Shown: positions 25,764-36,227, counted from the stretch's first letter. The stretch is DNA of 64,000 bases from Methylocella silvestris BL2 (GCF_000021745.1 NC_011666.1:186001-250000), one strand, 5' to 3'. A program made the numbers and translations. The notes: generated by a model from the sequence alone, not told the origin.

Positions 25764-26831
25764 TTACGCGGCCTGCTTCAGCGTCGCCATGTCGATGACA
25801 AAGCGGTATTTGACGTCGCTCTTCAGCATCCGGGCGTAAGCTTTTTCGATCTCCTGCATAGCGATCATCTCAATATCGGCGACGATGCCGCGCTCTGCGC
25901 AAAAATCGAGCATCTCCTGCGTCTCGGCGATGCCGCCGATCAGCGAGCCGGCGATGGAGCGGCGGCCGAAGATCAAATTGAAGACATTGGGGGAGGGGTG
26001 CGGCGAAGACGGCGCCCCGACGAGGGTCATGGTTCCATCGCGCTTCAAAAGCGTAACAAAGGCGTCGAGATCGTGCGGCGCGGCGACGGTGTTCAGGATG
26101 AAGTCGAAGGAGTGCGCGTGCGCGCCCATCTCCTCGGCGTTTTTGGACACGACGACCTCGTCGGCGCCCAGCGCATGCGCCGCTTCGATCTTGCCGGGCG
26201 AGGTTGTAAAGGCGACGACATGGGCGCCGAGCGCGTGGGCGAGTTTTATGCCCATGTGGCCGAGGCCGCCGATGCCGACGATCCCGACTTTCTTGCCAGG
26301 TCCCGCCTTCCAATGGCGCAACGGGGACCAGGTGGTGATCCCGGCGCAGAGCAGGGGCGAGACTGCCGCAAGATCGGTTTCGGGGTGGCTGACGCGCAGC
26401 ACGAAATGCTCGTCGACGACGATCGCGGCGGAATAGCCGCCAAAGGTGTTATCGCCGACGCCGGTGGTCGAGCCATTGTAAGTCTGGATGAAACCATGCT
26501 CGCAATATTGCTCGAGTCCGTCGTCGCAGGAGATGCAGCGGCGGCAGCTGCCGACCATGCAACCGACCGCAGCGACGTCGCCCGCCTTGAACTTCGAGAC
26601 CGCGGCGCCGACGGCGGTGACGCGGCCGACGATTTCATGGCCGGGCACGCAAGGAAATGGAATGTTTGGCCATTCCCCGCGCACGCTATGCAAATCGGAA
26701 TGGCAAACGCCGCAAAAGAGGATGTCGATTGCGACGTCCCGCGGTCCCGGCGCGCGGCGCTCGATGGCGAAGGGAGACAGCGGGGTGGTCGGCGATTGCG
26801 CGGCATAGGCTTTAGTCAGCATTCGTTTCAT
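25764..26831 (-). CDS. Zinc-dependent NAD(P) alcohol dehydrogenase, cinnamyl-alcohol-dehydrogenase family (YahK/AdhC-like)
   Basis: 355-residue medium-chain dehydrogenase that probably reduces aldehydes with NADPH. The catalytic zinc site is GVCHSDLH with GHE (PGHEIVGRV), the structural zinc site is four cysteines in GCMVGSCRRCISCDDGLEQYC, and the nucleotide-binding motif is GIVGIGGLGHMGIK (about 185-198). TYNGSTTGVGDNTFGGYS is typical of the YahK/CAD subfamily. The start is ATG 26831; an ATG three codons in is also possible. It stands alone between two intergenic gaps. The physiological aldehyde is unknown. Confidence 0.94.
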   Translation of the reverse strand: MKRMLTKAYAAQSPTTPLSPFAIERRAPGPRDVAIDILFCGVCHSDLHSVRGEWPNIPFPCVPGHEIVGRVTAVGAAVSKFKAGDVAAVGCMVGSCRRCISCDDGLEQYCEHGFIQTYNGSTTGVGDNTFGGYSAAIVVDEHFVLRVSHPETDLAAVSPLLCAGITTWSPLRHWKAGPGKKVGIVGIGGLGHMGIKLAHALGAHVVAFTTSPGKIEAAHALGADEVVVSKNAEEMGAHAHSFDFILNTVAAPHDLDAFVTLLKRDGTMTLVGAPSSPHPSPNVFNLIFGRRSIAGSLIGGIAETQEMLDFCAERGIVADIEMIAMQEIEKAYARMLKSDVKYRFVIDMATLKQAA

Positions 26832-26957
26832 CCGTATTGATGCAGAGTTGGGCGGGATTCGTCGCAGAGTCGCACAGTACGGCTAAAGCGCTGCGGAAGC
26901 TCAGTCGCTACGGGTAAAGTTTTCCGGAGCGTGGCGAAAGAGATCTGGATTTTACGG

Positions 26958-27845
26958 CTATCCAAAAGGCTTTTCGCGCGCCCAGGCGACGACGAACAGC
27001 GCGAGCCCTAGCACCGCCGCCAATTCCGCCCAGAGAAACACGAGGACATCGGCCCAGACGCCGAGCGGCGGCGCGAGGGGTAGAGCGTTGCGAAGCGCGG
27101 GCAGGGCGAAGACCAGCGCCGCCAGCGCGCCGAGCGGAGCCGCCTCCGGCTTTCGGTATCCCAGAAAGACGAGAAAGCTGATCAAGAGCGAACTGCATGC
27201 GAGGACGATCATTGCGCCATAGGTCGCAAGCGCGAAGAAGACATGCGCGTCGGCGCGGCGCAGGTCGAAGCGCAGGCGGAGATCGCCGGCGTCGCCGCCG
27301 GGAGCCATGCTCGAGCGGATTTGATAGCCGAGCAGCCCCTCCCAGACCGTGACGTCGAGCGCAATCGCCTGTTCATGTTCGGGCGTGGCCTCCGCGCCCT
27401 CAAGGGCCTGGACGCGCAGGTCGATGACGTAGCGATCAAACGGGTAGCGGGCGATGCTGCCTTGATTGAGGTCGGCGCCGATTGTCAGGAACGTCATCGG
27501 CTCATGGGCGCGAAAGACCTGCTGCTCGACCGCGTCGCCGGATCTCACGATGACGTTGAGATCGCGATCGGCGGAGTTCGGCCGCTTGCCGGGCATTCCC
27601 CGACCCGGAGCGACATGGACGCGAAATTGGATTGCTTCATTGGCCGGGTCGACGGAGATGGGCTCGATATAAATCTTAATCCGTTGCGCCGCGTCCGGAT
27701 CTTTGGCGAAGCTGCGTTCGGTCGGAATTTCGGTCAGGTCGAAGGTGCGCAGCGCTGCGGCGTAAACAAGCGCTGCGGCGGCGACGAGGAAGATAAGCGC
27801 GAACGCCCGGCGCTTCGGGAAAGGGCTCGGCTTTGTTTGGCTCAC
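26958..27845 (-). CDS. DUF4436 family membrane protein
   Basis: 295 residues. One N-terminal membrane segment (AFALIFLVAAAALVYAAAL) is followed by a periplasmic beta-rich domain of about 165 residues (IYIEPISVDPANEAIQFRVHVAPG, YPFDRYVIDLRVQALEG), then three C-terminal membrane helices (about 208-288). This is the layout of the DUF4436 family, for which no function is established. The start codon appears to be GTG at 27845 with a weak ribosome-binding site. The repeat element at 27947-28035 separates it from the GMC oxidoreductase gene. Confidence 0.82.
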   Translation of the reverse strand: MSQTKPSPFPKRRAFALIFLVAAAALVYAAALRTFDLTEIPTERSFAKDPDAAQRIKIYIEPISVDPANEAIQFRVHVAPGRGMPGKRPNSADRDLNVIVRSGDAVEQQVFRAHEPMTFLTIGADLNQGSIARYPFDRYVIDLRVQALEGAEATPEHEQAIALDVTVWEGLLGYQIRSSMAPGGDAGDLRLRFDLRRADAHVFFALATYGAMIVLACSSLLISFLVFLGYRKPEAAPLGALAALVFALPALRNALPLAPPLGVWADVLVFLWAELAAVLGLALFVVAWAREKPFG

Positions 27846-27946
27846 GGCGATGACGGCGCATTGGATTGGCGAAATTGATTTTTTCGGCGACGCATCTGGC
27901 CTCGGATCCCCTCGTCTGCGCGACGGCGGCGCTCGCGCGGATCAGG

Positions 27947-28035
27947 GTTTAGAGCATGACGCCGAAAAGATGTAGACTTTTCGGACCACGCTCCAAACAG
28001 TTGGAATCGATCGCGTTTCATGAATCTGGACCGAG
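27947..28035 (+). repeat. Rhizobiales-type intergenic palindromic element
   Basis: An inner perfect stem, CCGAAAAG (27962-27969) and CTTTTCGG (27977-27984) with a 7-nt loop, sits inside an outer stem GTTTAGAGC (27947-27955) and GCTCCAAAC (27990-27998; one mismatch). A tail GGAATCGATCGCGTTTCATGA follows, which is shared with 3388-3414 (minus strand) and is related to the region near 60785-60800. The AGAGCATGA...CCGAAAAG pattern is characteristic of RIME-like mosaic elements in Rhizobiales, as I recall them. Confidence 0.7.
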
Positions 28036-28045
28036 TCGGGCCGAG

Positions 28046-29653
28046 TCAGCGCGCTTCGGCCAGCGCCGTCGTCGCCGGGGAAGTCCCGGGGGAGGTTGGC
28101 TTCAGCTCCTTCGAAAGCTGAGCCACGCATCGCATGGCGCACATCATCAGCATCATGGTTGGATTGGCGCCGCCGCCGGTCGGGAAGGCTGCGGTCGAAA
28201 TCACATGCACGTTGGGAACCCGGAAGGCGCGAAGATCGCCGTTCAATACGCCGTCCGCCGGCGTTCGCCCCATCCGGACCGTGCCGCCCGGATGAAAGAT
28301 GCCGCCGCCGCCGGCGACATCGGCCTCGGCCTCCTGCGGCGGGCGCCTGTGGATCTGTCCAAGGCCGGCAAGGCCGGTCCCCGCCCAGCTTTTCATGAAC
28401 AGATCGGTGACTTCCGTCATGGCTCGCTGATCCTCCGCCCCGACCGCCCAGTCGATCACCGCGAGAGGCTGGCCGTAGACATCGCGCCGATCGTCGGACA
28501 GGAAAATCCTGTTCTCCGCGCGGGGCGGCTGCTCGAGCACCATGATGAGCTTGATGGAGGCGTCGGAGGGATAAAGCAGCCGCCCTTCGACGAATCGCCA
28601 CCACACGGCGCGCGACAGCCAAGGAAAGCCGCGCGCGAGCTCCATCAGCGTCGCGAAACTGGGATTGCGCCGCTTTTGCAGCTGGCGGTAAACGGCTCGT
28701 AACGCTTCAAAGCCGCTGCGGCTGGTTTCCTCGAAAGCGATATGGGCGAAGCACGCCGGCAGATGCTCCCGCTGCCGCGCATTCTCGGACAGCTCGAAAC
28801 GGAGGTTGCGCATGCTTCCGCCTTTTTCGAAGCGAAATCCGGCGACGCGATTCAGGGCCGTCCTGTCCTTCGCCTCGATGTCGCCGACGCCGACCGAAAG
28901 ATGGTCGTGAAAATAACGCCCAAGCACGCCGTCCGGCGCGAAGAATTTGTCGCCGTTCTGTCGATCCGCGAGAAGGAGAAGGCGCGTGCTTTCGATCGCT
29001 CCGGCGGCGATGACGACATGTTGCGCGCGGACGCGCAGCTTCGATTTGTCCGGCGCTTCGGCGGTCACCTCTCCCAGGCGTCTGTCATCGCCGATGTCGA
29101 AGCGGGTGGCCGTCGCATTCAGCCAGATCTCCGCCCCGTCTGCGCGATCGATCGATGACGACAGCAAATTGGCGACGTTGCGCTTGCCGAAGGGGGGCCA
29201 TTTCGCCAGGCGCGCGACGTGATCGGACTGCGCGCCGCCGAACTTGGCCCAGTCGGTCCAGTCATAGGTTCCCGGCGCAAGGCCGAAGAGCTCTTCGACG
29301 TCCGGCAGATAGGCGCAGAGCTCGCCGTGAGACACCGGCCAAAGGGCCGGATCCATATCCGCCGGAACGAAGGGGATGAGCGCGCCGCCCCACCGCGTCG
29401 AGGTTCCGCCGAGACAGCGGAATCGGCCGCGCGACGCGCCGGTATAAATTGAACGCAGCTGGACCACTTCGTTCAGCGGGTGCTCGTCCTTCTCCTGCTG
29501 ACGCGCCCCCGATTCCAGCACGACCACCCTAAGATCTTGCGCGGCAAGACGGGCAGCGATGACGAGACCGGCCGTGCCGGCGCCGATGACGAGCACATCA
29601 GCCGTGATCGGTTCGGAACCTTGATCCTTATGGCCGATAAGATCGCGGATCAT
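28046..29653 (-). CDS. GMC-family FAD-dependent oxidoreductase
   Basis: 535 residues. The N-terminal FAD-binding motif DVLVIGAGTAGLVIAARLA (about 19-37), a CLGGTSTRWGG segment around the isoalloxazine site and the C-terminal GMC signature STAAFPTGGGANPTMMLMMCAMR with its active-site loop are intact. Members oxidise alcohol or sugar hydroxyls; the substrate is unknown. ATG 29653 overlaps the stop of the upstream aldo/keto reductase by 4 bp (ATGA) and has GGAG 8 nt upstream, so the pair is translationally coupled. No signal peptide is seen, suggesting a cytoplasmic enzyme. Confidence 0.92.
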   Translation of the reverse strand: MIRDLIGHKDQGSEPITADVLVIGAGTAGLVIAARLAAQDLRVVVLESGARQQEKDEHPLNEVVQLRSIYTGASRGRFRCLGGTSTRWGGALIPFVPADMDPALWPVSHGELCAYLPDVEELFGLAPGTYDWTDWAKFGGAQSDHVARLAKWPPFGKRNVANLLSSSIDRADGAEIWLNATATRFDIGDDRRLGEVTAEAPDKSKLRVRAQHVVIAAGAIESTRLLLLADRQNGDKFFAPDGVLGRYFHDHLSVGVGDIEAKDRTALNRVAGFRFEKGGSMRNLRFELSENARQREHLPACFAHIAFEETSRSGFEALRAVYRQLQKRRNPSFATLMELARGFPWLSRAVWWRFVEGRLLYPSDASIKLIMVLEQPPRAENRIFLSDDRRDVYGQPLAVIDWAVGAEDQRAMTEVTDLFMKSWAGTGLAGLGQIHRRPPQEAEADVAGGGGIFHPGGTVRMGRTPADGVLNGDLRAFRVPNVHVISTAAFPTGGGANPTMMLMMCAMRCVAQLSKELKPTSPGTSPATTALAEAR

Positions 29654-30456
29654 GATTCATGCTCCAGGAGATCAGCATATTGGCCAAGGCGCTCCGGCCT
29701 TTTGGTGCTGACGACGATAGCGCCGTGCGGATTGCGCCCGAGCGCCTCTTTGAGAATGGCGGCGACCGACGATGTATTTCCCTGCGCCCGCGCGCCGGAG
29801 ACATATCCGTAGGTGATTTGAAAAGGCCGATGGTAGCGCGCCAGCACATCGGCTTCCTTTTTTTCCAGACTGTCAAAGGTTTGCACGATATTGGCGAGTT
29901 CCGACCCGGCCTCCAGAAAGGGCTCCAGCTTATCGGCTGTCAGCGCGAGGCCAAACGCCCCCACCTGGCCTGCGGCCTTGGCCTGTTGCAGCCATCGAAG
30001 CCATTCGTCCGCATCCAGGAGCCGTAATACCGGTTCATGCATCATATAGAGGTCGATCCGCTCTCGGCCGAGACGCCGCAGGCTTCCCTCGAGGCTTTTG
30101 CGCGCGCGCGCAACATTCCAGTCGATTGTCGGCCTGGATAGCGAAGGGAGCAGTTTTCCGCCGATTTTCCGTAAAAGTATGGCCGCGCCTGGCTGCATTT
30201 CTCCGCCCGGCGAGTAAATTCCGACTTTCGTCGTCACGGTGAGGGACGGGCGCCTTCCAAGCAGATGGCGCAGGTCGCGCTCGGCCATGCCGAAGCCGTA
30301 ATAAGGCGCGGTGTCAAAATGGGAAAAGCCGTGATCAGCGGCGGCGTCCAATAATTTTTGACGGTCACGAAAGGAGCCTGCATTAAAAAGGCTGGCAGTT
30401 CCAAATATAAAGCGAGACGTTGAGATATTCGTTGCAGGAATAACAATCTTCTGCAT
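29650..30456 (-). CDS. Aldo/keto reductase
   Basis: 268-residue TIM-barrel NADPH-dependent oxidoreductase. The catalytic residues are in context: D and Y in HFDTAPYYGFGMAERDL (about 50-66), K in TVTTKVGIY (about 80) and H in LYMMHEPV (about 143). The C-terminal cofactor segment AIVVSTKRPERLGQYADLL is present. ATG 30456 is preferred to the adjacent TTG because ACGGA lies 6 nt upstream. The coupled GMC oxidoreductase downstream suggests a two-step redox conversion of one substrate, perhaps a sugar; this is inference. Confidence 0.92.
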   Translation of the reverse strand: MQKIVIPATNISTSRFIFGTASLFNAGSFRDRQKLLDAAADHGFSHFDTAPYYGFGMAERDLRHLLGRRPSLTVTTKVGIYSPGGEMQPGAAILLRKIGGKLLPSLSRPTIDWNVARARKSLEGSLRRLGRERIDLYMMHEPVLRLLDADEWLRWLQQAKAAGQVGAFGLALTADKLEPFLEAGSELANIVQTFDSLEKKEADVLARYHRPFQITYGYVSGARAQGNTSSVAAILKEALGRNPHGAIVVSTKRPERLGQYADLLEHES

Positions 30457-30889
30457 CAAAATTCCGTCGTTTCTTTAGGATCGACGCTCCGGAACCTATC
30501 TGAAAGAGTCGTTGTTTGCAATAGCTTGACCTGCACGGTTCTTTGAACTTGCAGCAGAGCTGAAGCACTTTAACTGGTTCTCAAAACTTTATTTCCGCGC
30601 TCGCGGAGTGGCGTGCGCCGCGCCATGCGATTGCCGCGCCATATGGCTCGCGCGGCGGCGCTGCGAAAAGACGCAGCGATTTTATTTGCGCAGACGATCT
30701 GCGGGGCTGCGCGCGCTGGATTGCCGGCGCGGTCTCTCGCACGCTGACTTCAGCCCGCGCAGGCTTTACAAGCGCTGGTCCGGCCGTCAAGCTGACCAGC
30801 GAACGCCTATGTGGCGCCTTATGAGGGCCGGACAGTTTGGCCCTCCATAAAGGGCGCCCTCCATCGTTTTCCCTCGGGAGATAACCGAA
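30457..30889. other. Intergenic region between the divergent aldo/keto reductase and ppk1 genes
   Basis: 433 bp. The part next to the reductase is AT-rich. On the minus strand TTGCAA, 17 bases, then TAGGTT could serve as its promoter. The part next to ppk1 is GC-rich and has open frames without ribosome-binding sites or family resemblance. A GGGAG ribosome-binding site for ppk1 is at 30876-30880. No PhoB-box pair was found. Confidence 0.5.
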
Positions 30890-33295
30890 GTGACCTCGGA
30901 AGCCGAGCCAATGAAACCGACGCGAGCAACGCGCGCGCCCGGCCGGCGCGCCGCTGCGGTCCAACCGGAGCCGTCGTTCGCGCCGCAGCCCGAGCCAGCC
31001 AAATCCGTGCTCGCGGCCGAATGCGTGGAAGAGGACATTGAGGAGATCCTGCCGGCGGAGCTCGCCGGGGAGCCGGATTTCGCCATCGCCGCGGCCGCCG
31101 TCGCCGACGAGGCCGGCCCCGCGCCGCTTTCCGACGAGCCGCGCGAGGAAGGTGAGATCGCCGATCTGCACCGCTCGCCGCATCGCTTCATCAATCGCGA
31201 ATTGTCCTGGCTCGAGTTCAATTGGCGCGTGCTGCAGGAAGCCTCGAATCGCAATCACCCGCTGCTCGAGCAATTGCGCTTTCTGTCGATCTCGGCGACC
31301 AATCTCGACGAATTCTTCATGGTTCGCGTCGCGGGCCTGCGCGGCCAGGTGCGCGAAGGCGTAACGACGCCCTCCGAGGACGGGCTGATCCCGACGCAAC
31401 AGCTCGCCCGCATTCGCGAGCGCGCGAGCCTTCTCGCCGTCGAGCAGCAGCGCCGCTGCCGCGAATTGCGCGACGAACTCATCGGAGTGGGCATCGCGAT
31501 CCTCGACCGGACCGAGCTCGACGCCACTGACAAGGGCTGGCTCGAGCAATATTTCCTGTCCCATGTGTTTCCGGTGCTGACGCCGCTCGCCATCGATCCG
31601 GCGCACCCCTTTCCCTTCATTCCCAATTTCGGCTTCACGATCGCGCTCGAACTGATCGGGCCGGTCGACCGCAAAATGTCGAAGGCGCTGATTCGCCTGC
31701 CGGCCAAGATCCAGCGATTCGTCCGGCTCCCGGAAAATCCGCAAAATCCGGGCGCACGTTTCCTCGCGCTCGAACATCTCGTCGCGATGTTCACGCATAC
31801 TCTTTTTCCGGGCTATCGCGTACGCGGCGCCGGCGTCTTCAGGGTCATCCGCGACAGCGATCTCGAAGTCGAGGAAGAGGCCGAAGATCTCGTCCTCTTG
31901 TTCGAGACGGCGTTGAAGCGGCGCCGTCTCGGTTCGGTGATCCGGCTCGAATTCGACAGCCTCACGCCCGACGAATTGCGCGGCTTCGTGCAGGAAGAGC
32001 TCGCCGTGCTGCCCGAGGAGGTCTTTGTCGTCGACGGCATGCTGGCCCTCAACGAATTGTCGGAGATCGTCGGCCTCGACCGGCCGGAGCTCAAGTTCAA
32101 GCCGTATAATCCGCGCTTTCCCGAGCGGCTGCGCGACAATGGTGGCGATTGTTTCGCCACCATCAAGCAGAAGGATCTCGTCGTCCATCACCCTTATGAA
32201 TCCTTCGACGTCGTGGTCCAGTTCCTGAACCAGGCGGCGACGGATCCAAATGTCGTCGCGATCAAGCAGACGCTGTATCGCACCTCGGCGGACAGTCCGA
32301 TCGTGCGCGCCCTGATCGACGCTGCCGACGCCGGCAAATCGGTGACGGCGCTGGTCGAGCTCAAGGCGCGTTTCGATGAGGCGGCCAACATCCGCTGGGC
32401 GCGCGATCTCGAACGGGCGGGCGTGCAGGTCGTGTTCGGATTCATCGAACTGAAGACCCACGCCAAATTATCGATGGTGGTTCGCCGCGAAGGCAGCGGG
32501 CTCACCACTTATTGCCATGTCGGCACGGGGAATTATCACCCGATCACGGCGAAGATCTATACCGACATTTCCTTCTTTACCGCCGATCCCGCGATCGGGC
32601 GCGACGTGTCGCGGATCTTCAATTACATCACCGGCTACGCCGAGCCCGAGGGCCTTGAGCTGATGGCGGTTTCGCCGATTTCGCTGAAGGCGCGGCTGCT
32701 GCAGCATATCGAGGAGGAGATCGCCTTCGCCAGGGCCGGAAAACCCGCGGCGATCTGGGCGAAATGCAATTCGCTTGTCCATCCTGAGATCATCGACGCC
32801 TTCTACCGGGCGAGCCAGGCCGGCGTCCCGATCGACCTTGTCGTGCGAGGCATCTGCTGCCTGCGGCCCGGCGTGTCGGGCCTTTCGGAGAACATCAGCG
32901 TCAAATCGATCATCGGCCGCTTTCTGGAGCATGCGCGCATCTATTGCTTCGGCGCCGGCCATGGCCTGCCTCATCCCAAGGCGCGGGTCTATATTTCCTC
33001 GGCCGATCTTATGCAGCGCAATCTCGACCGGCGCGTCGAAGTCCTTTCGCCGATCCTCAATCCAACCGTCCACGAGCAGGTGCTCGACCAGATCATGGTC
33101 GCAAACCTTATCGACAATCAGCAGAGCTATAGCGTCTTGCCTGACGGGTCGAGCGCGCGCATACAGGCGCCGGCGGGGGCCGAGCCCTTCAACGCGCATT
33201 CCTATTTCATGACAAATCCGAGTCTGTCCGGCCGTGGAAAATCTCTCAAAACATCCAGTCCCAAAACTCTCTTTAAGAGGCTGGACGGGCGTTGA
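30890..33295 (+). CDS. ppk1: Polyphosphate kinase 1
   Basis: Makes inorganic polyphosphate from ATP reversibly. 801 residues. The conserved enzyme begins at about residue 98 ([23 protein letters not shown]). Both catalytic histidines are visible: H524 in [15 protein letters not shown], the phosphorylated residue, and the one in [16 protein letters not shown]. About 95 residues before the core form an acidic, alanine- and proline-rich extension of low complexity, longer than usual. The GTG start at 30890 has GGGAG 9 nt upstream; ATG 30911 is an alternative. The end overlaps ppx by 62 bp. Confidence 0.96.
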   Translation: MTSEAEPMKPTRATRAPGRRAAAVQPEPSFAPQPEPAKSVLAAECVEEDIEEILPAELAGEPDFAIAAAAVADEAGPAPLSDEPREEGEIADLHRSPHRFINRELSWLEFNWRVLQEASNRNHPLLEQLRFLSISATNLDEFFMVRVAGLRGQVREGVTTPSEDGLIPTQQLARIRERASLLAVEQQRRCRELRDELIGVGIAILDRTELDATDKGWLEQYFLSHVFPVLTPLAIDPAHPFPFIPNFGFTIALELIGPVDRKMSKALIRLPAKIQRFVRLPENPQNPGARFLALEHLVAMFTHTLFPGYRVRGAGVFRVIRDSDLEVEEEAEDLVLLFETALKRRRLGSVIRLEFDSLTPDELRGFVQEELAVLPEEVFVVDGMLALNELSEIVGLDRPELKFKPYNPRFPERLRDNGGDCFATIKQKDLVVHHPYESFDVVVQFLNQAATDPNVVAIKQTLYRTSADSPIVRALIDAADAGKSVTALVELKARFDEAANIRWARDLERAGVQVVFGFIELKTHAKLSMVVRREGSGLTTYCHVGTGNYHPITAKIYTDISFFTADPAIGRDVSRIFNYITGYAEPEGLELMAVSPISLKARLLQHIEEEIAFARAGKPAAIWAKCNSLVHPEIIDAFYRASQAGVPIDLVVRGICCLRPGVSGLSENISVKSIIGRFLEHARIYCFGAGHGLPHPKARVYISSADLMQRNLDRRVEVLSPILNPTVHEQVLDQIMVANLIDNQQSYSVLPDGSSARIQAPAGAEPFNAHSYFMTNPSLSGRGKSLKTSSPKTLFKRLDGR

Positions 33296-34805
33296 CGTCA
33301 GGCCGCTCGGTAACGCAGCAGGCGACGGCAAGCCTGTCGCCATCGTCGACATCGGGTCGAATTCAGTCCGGCTCGTCGCCTATGAGGGATTGAGCCGCGC
33401 GCCGCGGCAGATCTTCAACGAAAAATCCCTTTGCGCGCTCGGCGACGGCGTCGCAACGACCGGCCTCCTGTCCAAATCCGGCATGGAAAAAGCGCTCGCG
33501 GCGCTGCGCCGGTTCAAGGTGCTATGCGAGATTCTCGACGTTGGCGAACTGAATGTTCTGGCGACGGCGGCGGCGCGCGACGCCGGCAACGGCCCCGAAT
33601 TCCTCGCCGCGGCGACGCAGGCGATCGGCGCTCCGATCTCGCTGCTGTCCGGCCCGCGCGAGGCTGAACTCTCGGCCCATGGCGTCGTCTCGGGCGTTCA
33701 CAAGCCGGACGGCCTCGTCGGCGATCTCGGCGGCGGCTCGCTCGAACTGATCGACGTCAAGGGCTCGCAGCTCAGCAAGGGCGTGACGCTGCCGCTCGGC
33801 GGCCTGACCCTGATCGACGCCTCGAAGAAATCCGCCCGAGCGGCGGCAAGGATCGTGCGCGACGCCCTCGCCGATTCGCGCCTCGTCGAACGGCTCGAAG
33901 GGCGCACCTTCTACGCGGTCGGCGGCACATGGCGCGCCTTCGCGAAGCTGCATATGCGCCAGCGCAACTATCCGCTGGCCGTCATGCATGGCTATGTCAT
34001 CCCGGCGCAGGACGCCGCCGATTTCGCCAATATCGTCGCCCGCGTGAATACGGAAACGCTGCTGTCGATCGACGCCGTCAATGCGCAGCGCCGGCCGCTG
34101 CTGCCCTATGGCGCGGCGGTCATCGCCGAGATCATCCGCCGTGGCCGCCCCAAGGAAATCATGATTTCCAGCGCCGGCGTGCGGGAGGGGCTGCTCTATG
34201 AAAAGCTCGACGCCCACCAACGGCGGGAGGATCCGCTCCTGCGGGCGACCGCCGACGCAAATCTGCTATTTTCCCGCGCGCCCGCCCATGCCCATGATCT
34301 TTGCGACTGGACAGATCACTTTATTAAATCATCGCAACTTGATGAATTGCCAGAGGAAAAGCGGCTGAGGCATGCGGCCTGCCTGCTTGCCGACGTCAAC
34401 TGGCGCGCGCATCCGGACTACCGCAGCGAAGAAAGCATCAATCTCGTCGAGAATTCGTCCTTGACCGCCATCGACCATTCCGGCCGCGCGTTTCTCGCTC
34501 TGACCATGGCCTATCGCTATCTTGGCCTCGACGACGATGAAATCAGCCCGCAAATCCGCGCGCTGGCCTCCGCCCGCGTGCTCGACCGGGCCCGCATCGT
34601 CGCCGCGATGATGCGCCTCGCCTATATCGCCTCCGGCGCCATGCCGGGCGTTCTGCCGCGCACGCCGCTCGCTTGTGCGAAGAACAAGGTGGTGCTGACG
34701 CTTCCGATCGATCTCGCCGATCTCGCCAGCGACAGGCTTTACAGCCGCGTCAAGCAGCTCGCCCGGCTGATCGGGCGCGACGCCGCGATCGCGGTGGCCG
34801 GGTAG
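33234..34805 (+). CDS. ppx: Exopolyphosphatase / guanosine pentaphosphate phosphohydrolase family
   Basis: Releases phosphate from polyphosphate ends. 523 residues. The actin-like phosphate loops are [17 protein letters not shown] (about 36-52) and [16 protein letters not shown] (about 162-177), with [15 protein letters not shown] between them; a helical HD-like C-terminal domain follows (about 330-510). The GTG at 33234 lies inside the last 62 bp of ppk1 and has a weak ribosome-binding site, consistent with coupling. Synthesis and degradation of polyphosphate thus sit in one unit. Confidence 0.95.
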   Translation: MENLSKHPVPKLSLRGWTGVDVRPLGNAAGDGKPVAIVDIGSNSVRLVAYEGLSRAPRQIFNEKSLCALGDGVATTGLLSKSGMEKALAALRRFKVLCEILDVGELNVLATAAARDAGNGPEFLAAATQAIGAPISLLSGPREAELSAHGVVSGVHKPDGLVGDLGGGSLELIDVKGSQLSKGVTLPLGGLTLIDASKKSARAAARIVRDALADSRLVERLEGRTFYAVGGTWRAFAKLHMRQRNYPLAVMHGYVIPAQDAADFANIVARVNTETLLSIDAVNAQRRPLLPYGAAVIAEIIRRGRPKEIMISSAGVREGLLYEKLDAHQRREDPLLRATADANLLFSRAPAHAHDLCDWTDHFIKSSQLDELPEEKRLRHAACLLADVNWRAHPDYRSEESINLVENSSLTAIDHSGRAFLALTMAYRYLGLDDDEISPQIRALASARVLDRARIVAAMMRLAYIASGAMPGVLPRTPLACAKNKVVLTLPIDLADLASDRLYSRVKQLARLIGRDAAIAVAG

Positions 34806-34865
34806 CAGGGCGCCGAAAATTACGGAGCTTTCGGATCAGCGTCGTACGGTAACAGCGAGCCCCAG

Positions 34866-36065
34866 CTAGCCTGCCGCCGTCTCGGGCGCGGCCGGCTCCT
34901 CCGCTTCCTGAGAAGCCTCCTGCCATTCCAGCATGACAACGCGTCCGCGCTCGACCGTGAGCGCGAGGCGTCCATGTTTCAACTCCAGCGCCTTCACGCC
35001 GAACAGTTCGCGCCGCCAGCCGGTCAGCGCCGCGACTTTGGCGTTGTCGTCGGCGGCGATCGCTTCGAGATCCTCGACATTTGCGATCATTTTCGCGGCG
35101 ACGCCATGGCTTTCGCTGATCTGCCGCAGCAGGACCTTTAAAAGCTCGACGGTCGCGCCATTGCCGCCGGTCCTGCGGTCACGCTCGAGCTTTGGCAGCG
35201 TTTTCGGGTCGCGCGCCAGGCCGCGTTCGATCGCGGCCAGGATTTCGGCGCCCGCGCGCGAGCGCTCCATGCCGCGCGGAAAGGCGCGCAGATTGCCAAG
35301 CGCGTCGGCCGAGCGCGGCGCGGCCAGGGCGAGCTCGATCAGCACGTCGTCCTTCAGGATGCGCGAGCGCGGCACGTCGCGCGCCTGCGCCTCGGCCTCG
35401 CGCCAGCCGGCGACTTCCATCAGCACGCCAAGATCGCGCGGCTTGCGAACGCGGTTGCGAAAGCGCTCCCAGGCGTTGTCCGGGTGCTGCTCATAAGTTG
35501 CGGGCGACGTCAGAAGCGCCATTTCATCGCTGAGCCAGCCGAGCCGACCGGTCTCTTTCAGCTTGTCCTGGAGGATGGCGTAAATATCGCGCAGATAGGT
35601 GACGTCGGCGATGGCGTAATCGACCTGCGCCGGCAGGAGCGGCCGGCGCGACCAGTCGGTAAAGCGTGAGGATTTGTCGAGCGAGACCTTGCAGACGGTC
35701 TGGACGAGATCGCCGTAGGAGACCTGATCGCCGAAGCCGCACACCATCGCCGCGACCTGAGTGTCGAACAGCGGCGCCGGGATGATCTTTGCCAGATTCC
35801 AAACGATTTCAAGATCCTGCCTGGCAGCGTGAAACACCTTGACGACGGCGGGATCGGCCATCAGCTCGAACAGCGGCGCAAGGTCGAGCCCGCTGGCGAG
35901 GGCGTCGACCGCCACAGCCTCGTCGGCCGAGGCGAGCTGCACGACGCAGAGTTTTGGCCAGAACGTCGTCTCGCGCAGAAATTCCGTGTCGACTGTGACG
36001 AAAGCATGGGATGCGAGCCTCTGGCAGACCTCCGCCAGGGCCTCAGTTGTCGTGATCAGGCTCAT
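34866..36065 (-). CDS. rnd: Ribonuclease D
   Basis: 3'-5' exoribonuclease in tRNA and structured RNA maturation. 399 residues. The DEDDy motifs are Exo [11 protein letters not shown] (about 24-33), Exo [16 protein letters not shown] and Exo [16 protein letters not shown], followed by an HRDC domain (about 215-295). ATG 36065 begins [10 protein letters not shown]; a longer TTG start at 36083 has no ribosome-binding site. The gene is divergent from aspS with 162 bp between starts and converges with ppx. Linkage of rnd and aspS is common in alphaproteobacteria. Confidence 0.96.
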
Positions 36066-36227
36066 GGATTTTAGATAAAGCAAAGCTCGGCGATCCGCTA
36101 CCTTGCAGCTATTCAGCGCGGACGATCCGGATAGTCATGGCGCGGCCGAGCTCGCGCCGGCCGCGCCTTGACAGGACGACATGGCCATGCCTTCTCCGCG
36201 CCAACTCCTTCCGGGCAAAATGACACG

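Noticed and set aside
25645-25839. A 64-codon plus-strand frame covering the terminator at 25669-25717
   Set aside because: It reads through the terminator stem and T tract into antisense of the dehydrogenase gene, with no ribosome-binding site; a small RNA is the better explanation.
30491-30512. GGAAC followed by CGTT as a second EcfG promoter
   Set aside because: The spacer is 14 bases to CGTT, too short, and the nearest gene on that strand starts about 380 bp away.
30608-30850. An 80-codon plus-strand frame before ppk1
   Set aside because: Arginine-rich, no ribosome-binding site, no family resemblance.
34813-34834. CCGAAA/TTTCGG inverted repeat between convergent ppx and rnd
   Set aside because: A 6-bp stem with a 10-nt loop and no T tract; too weak to call a terminator.
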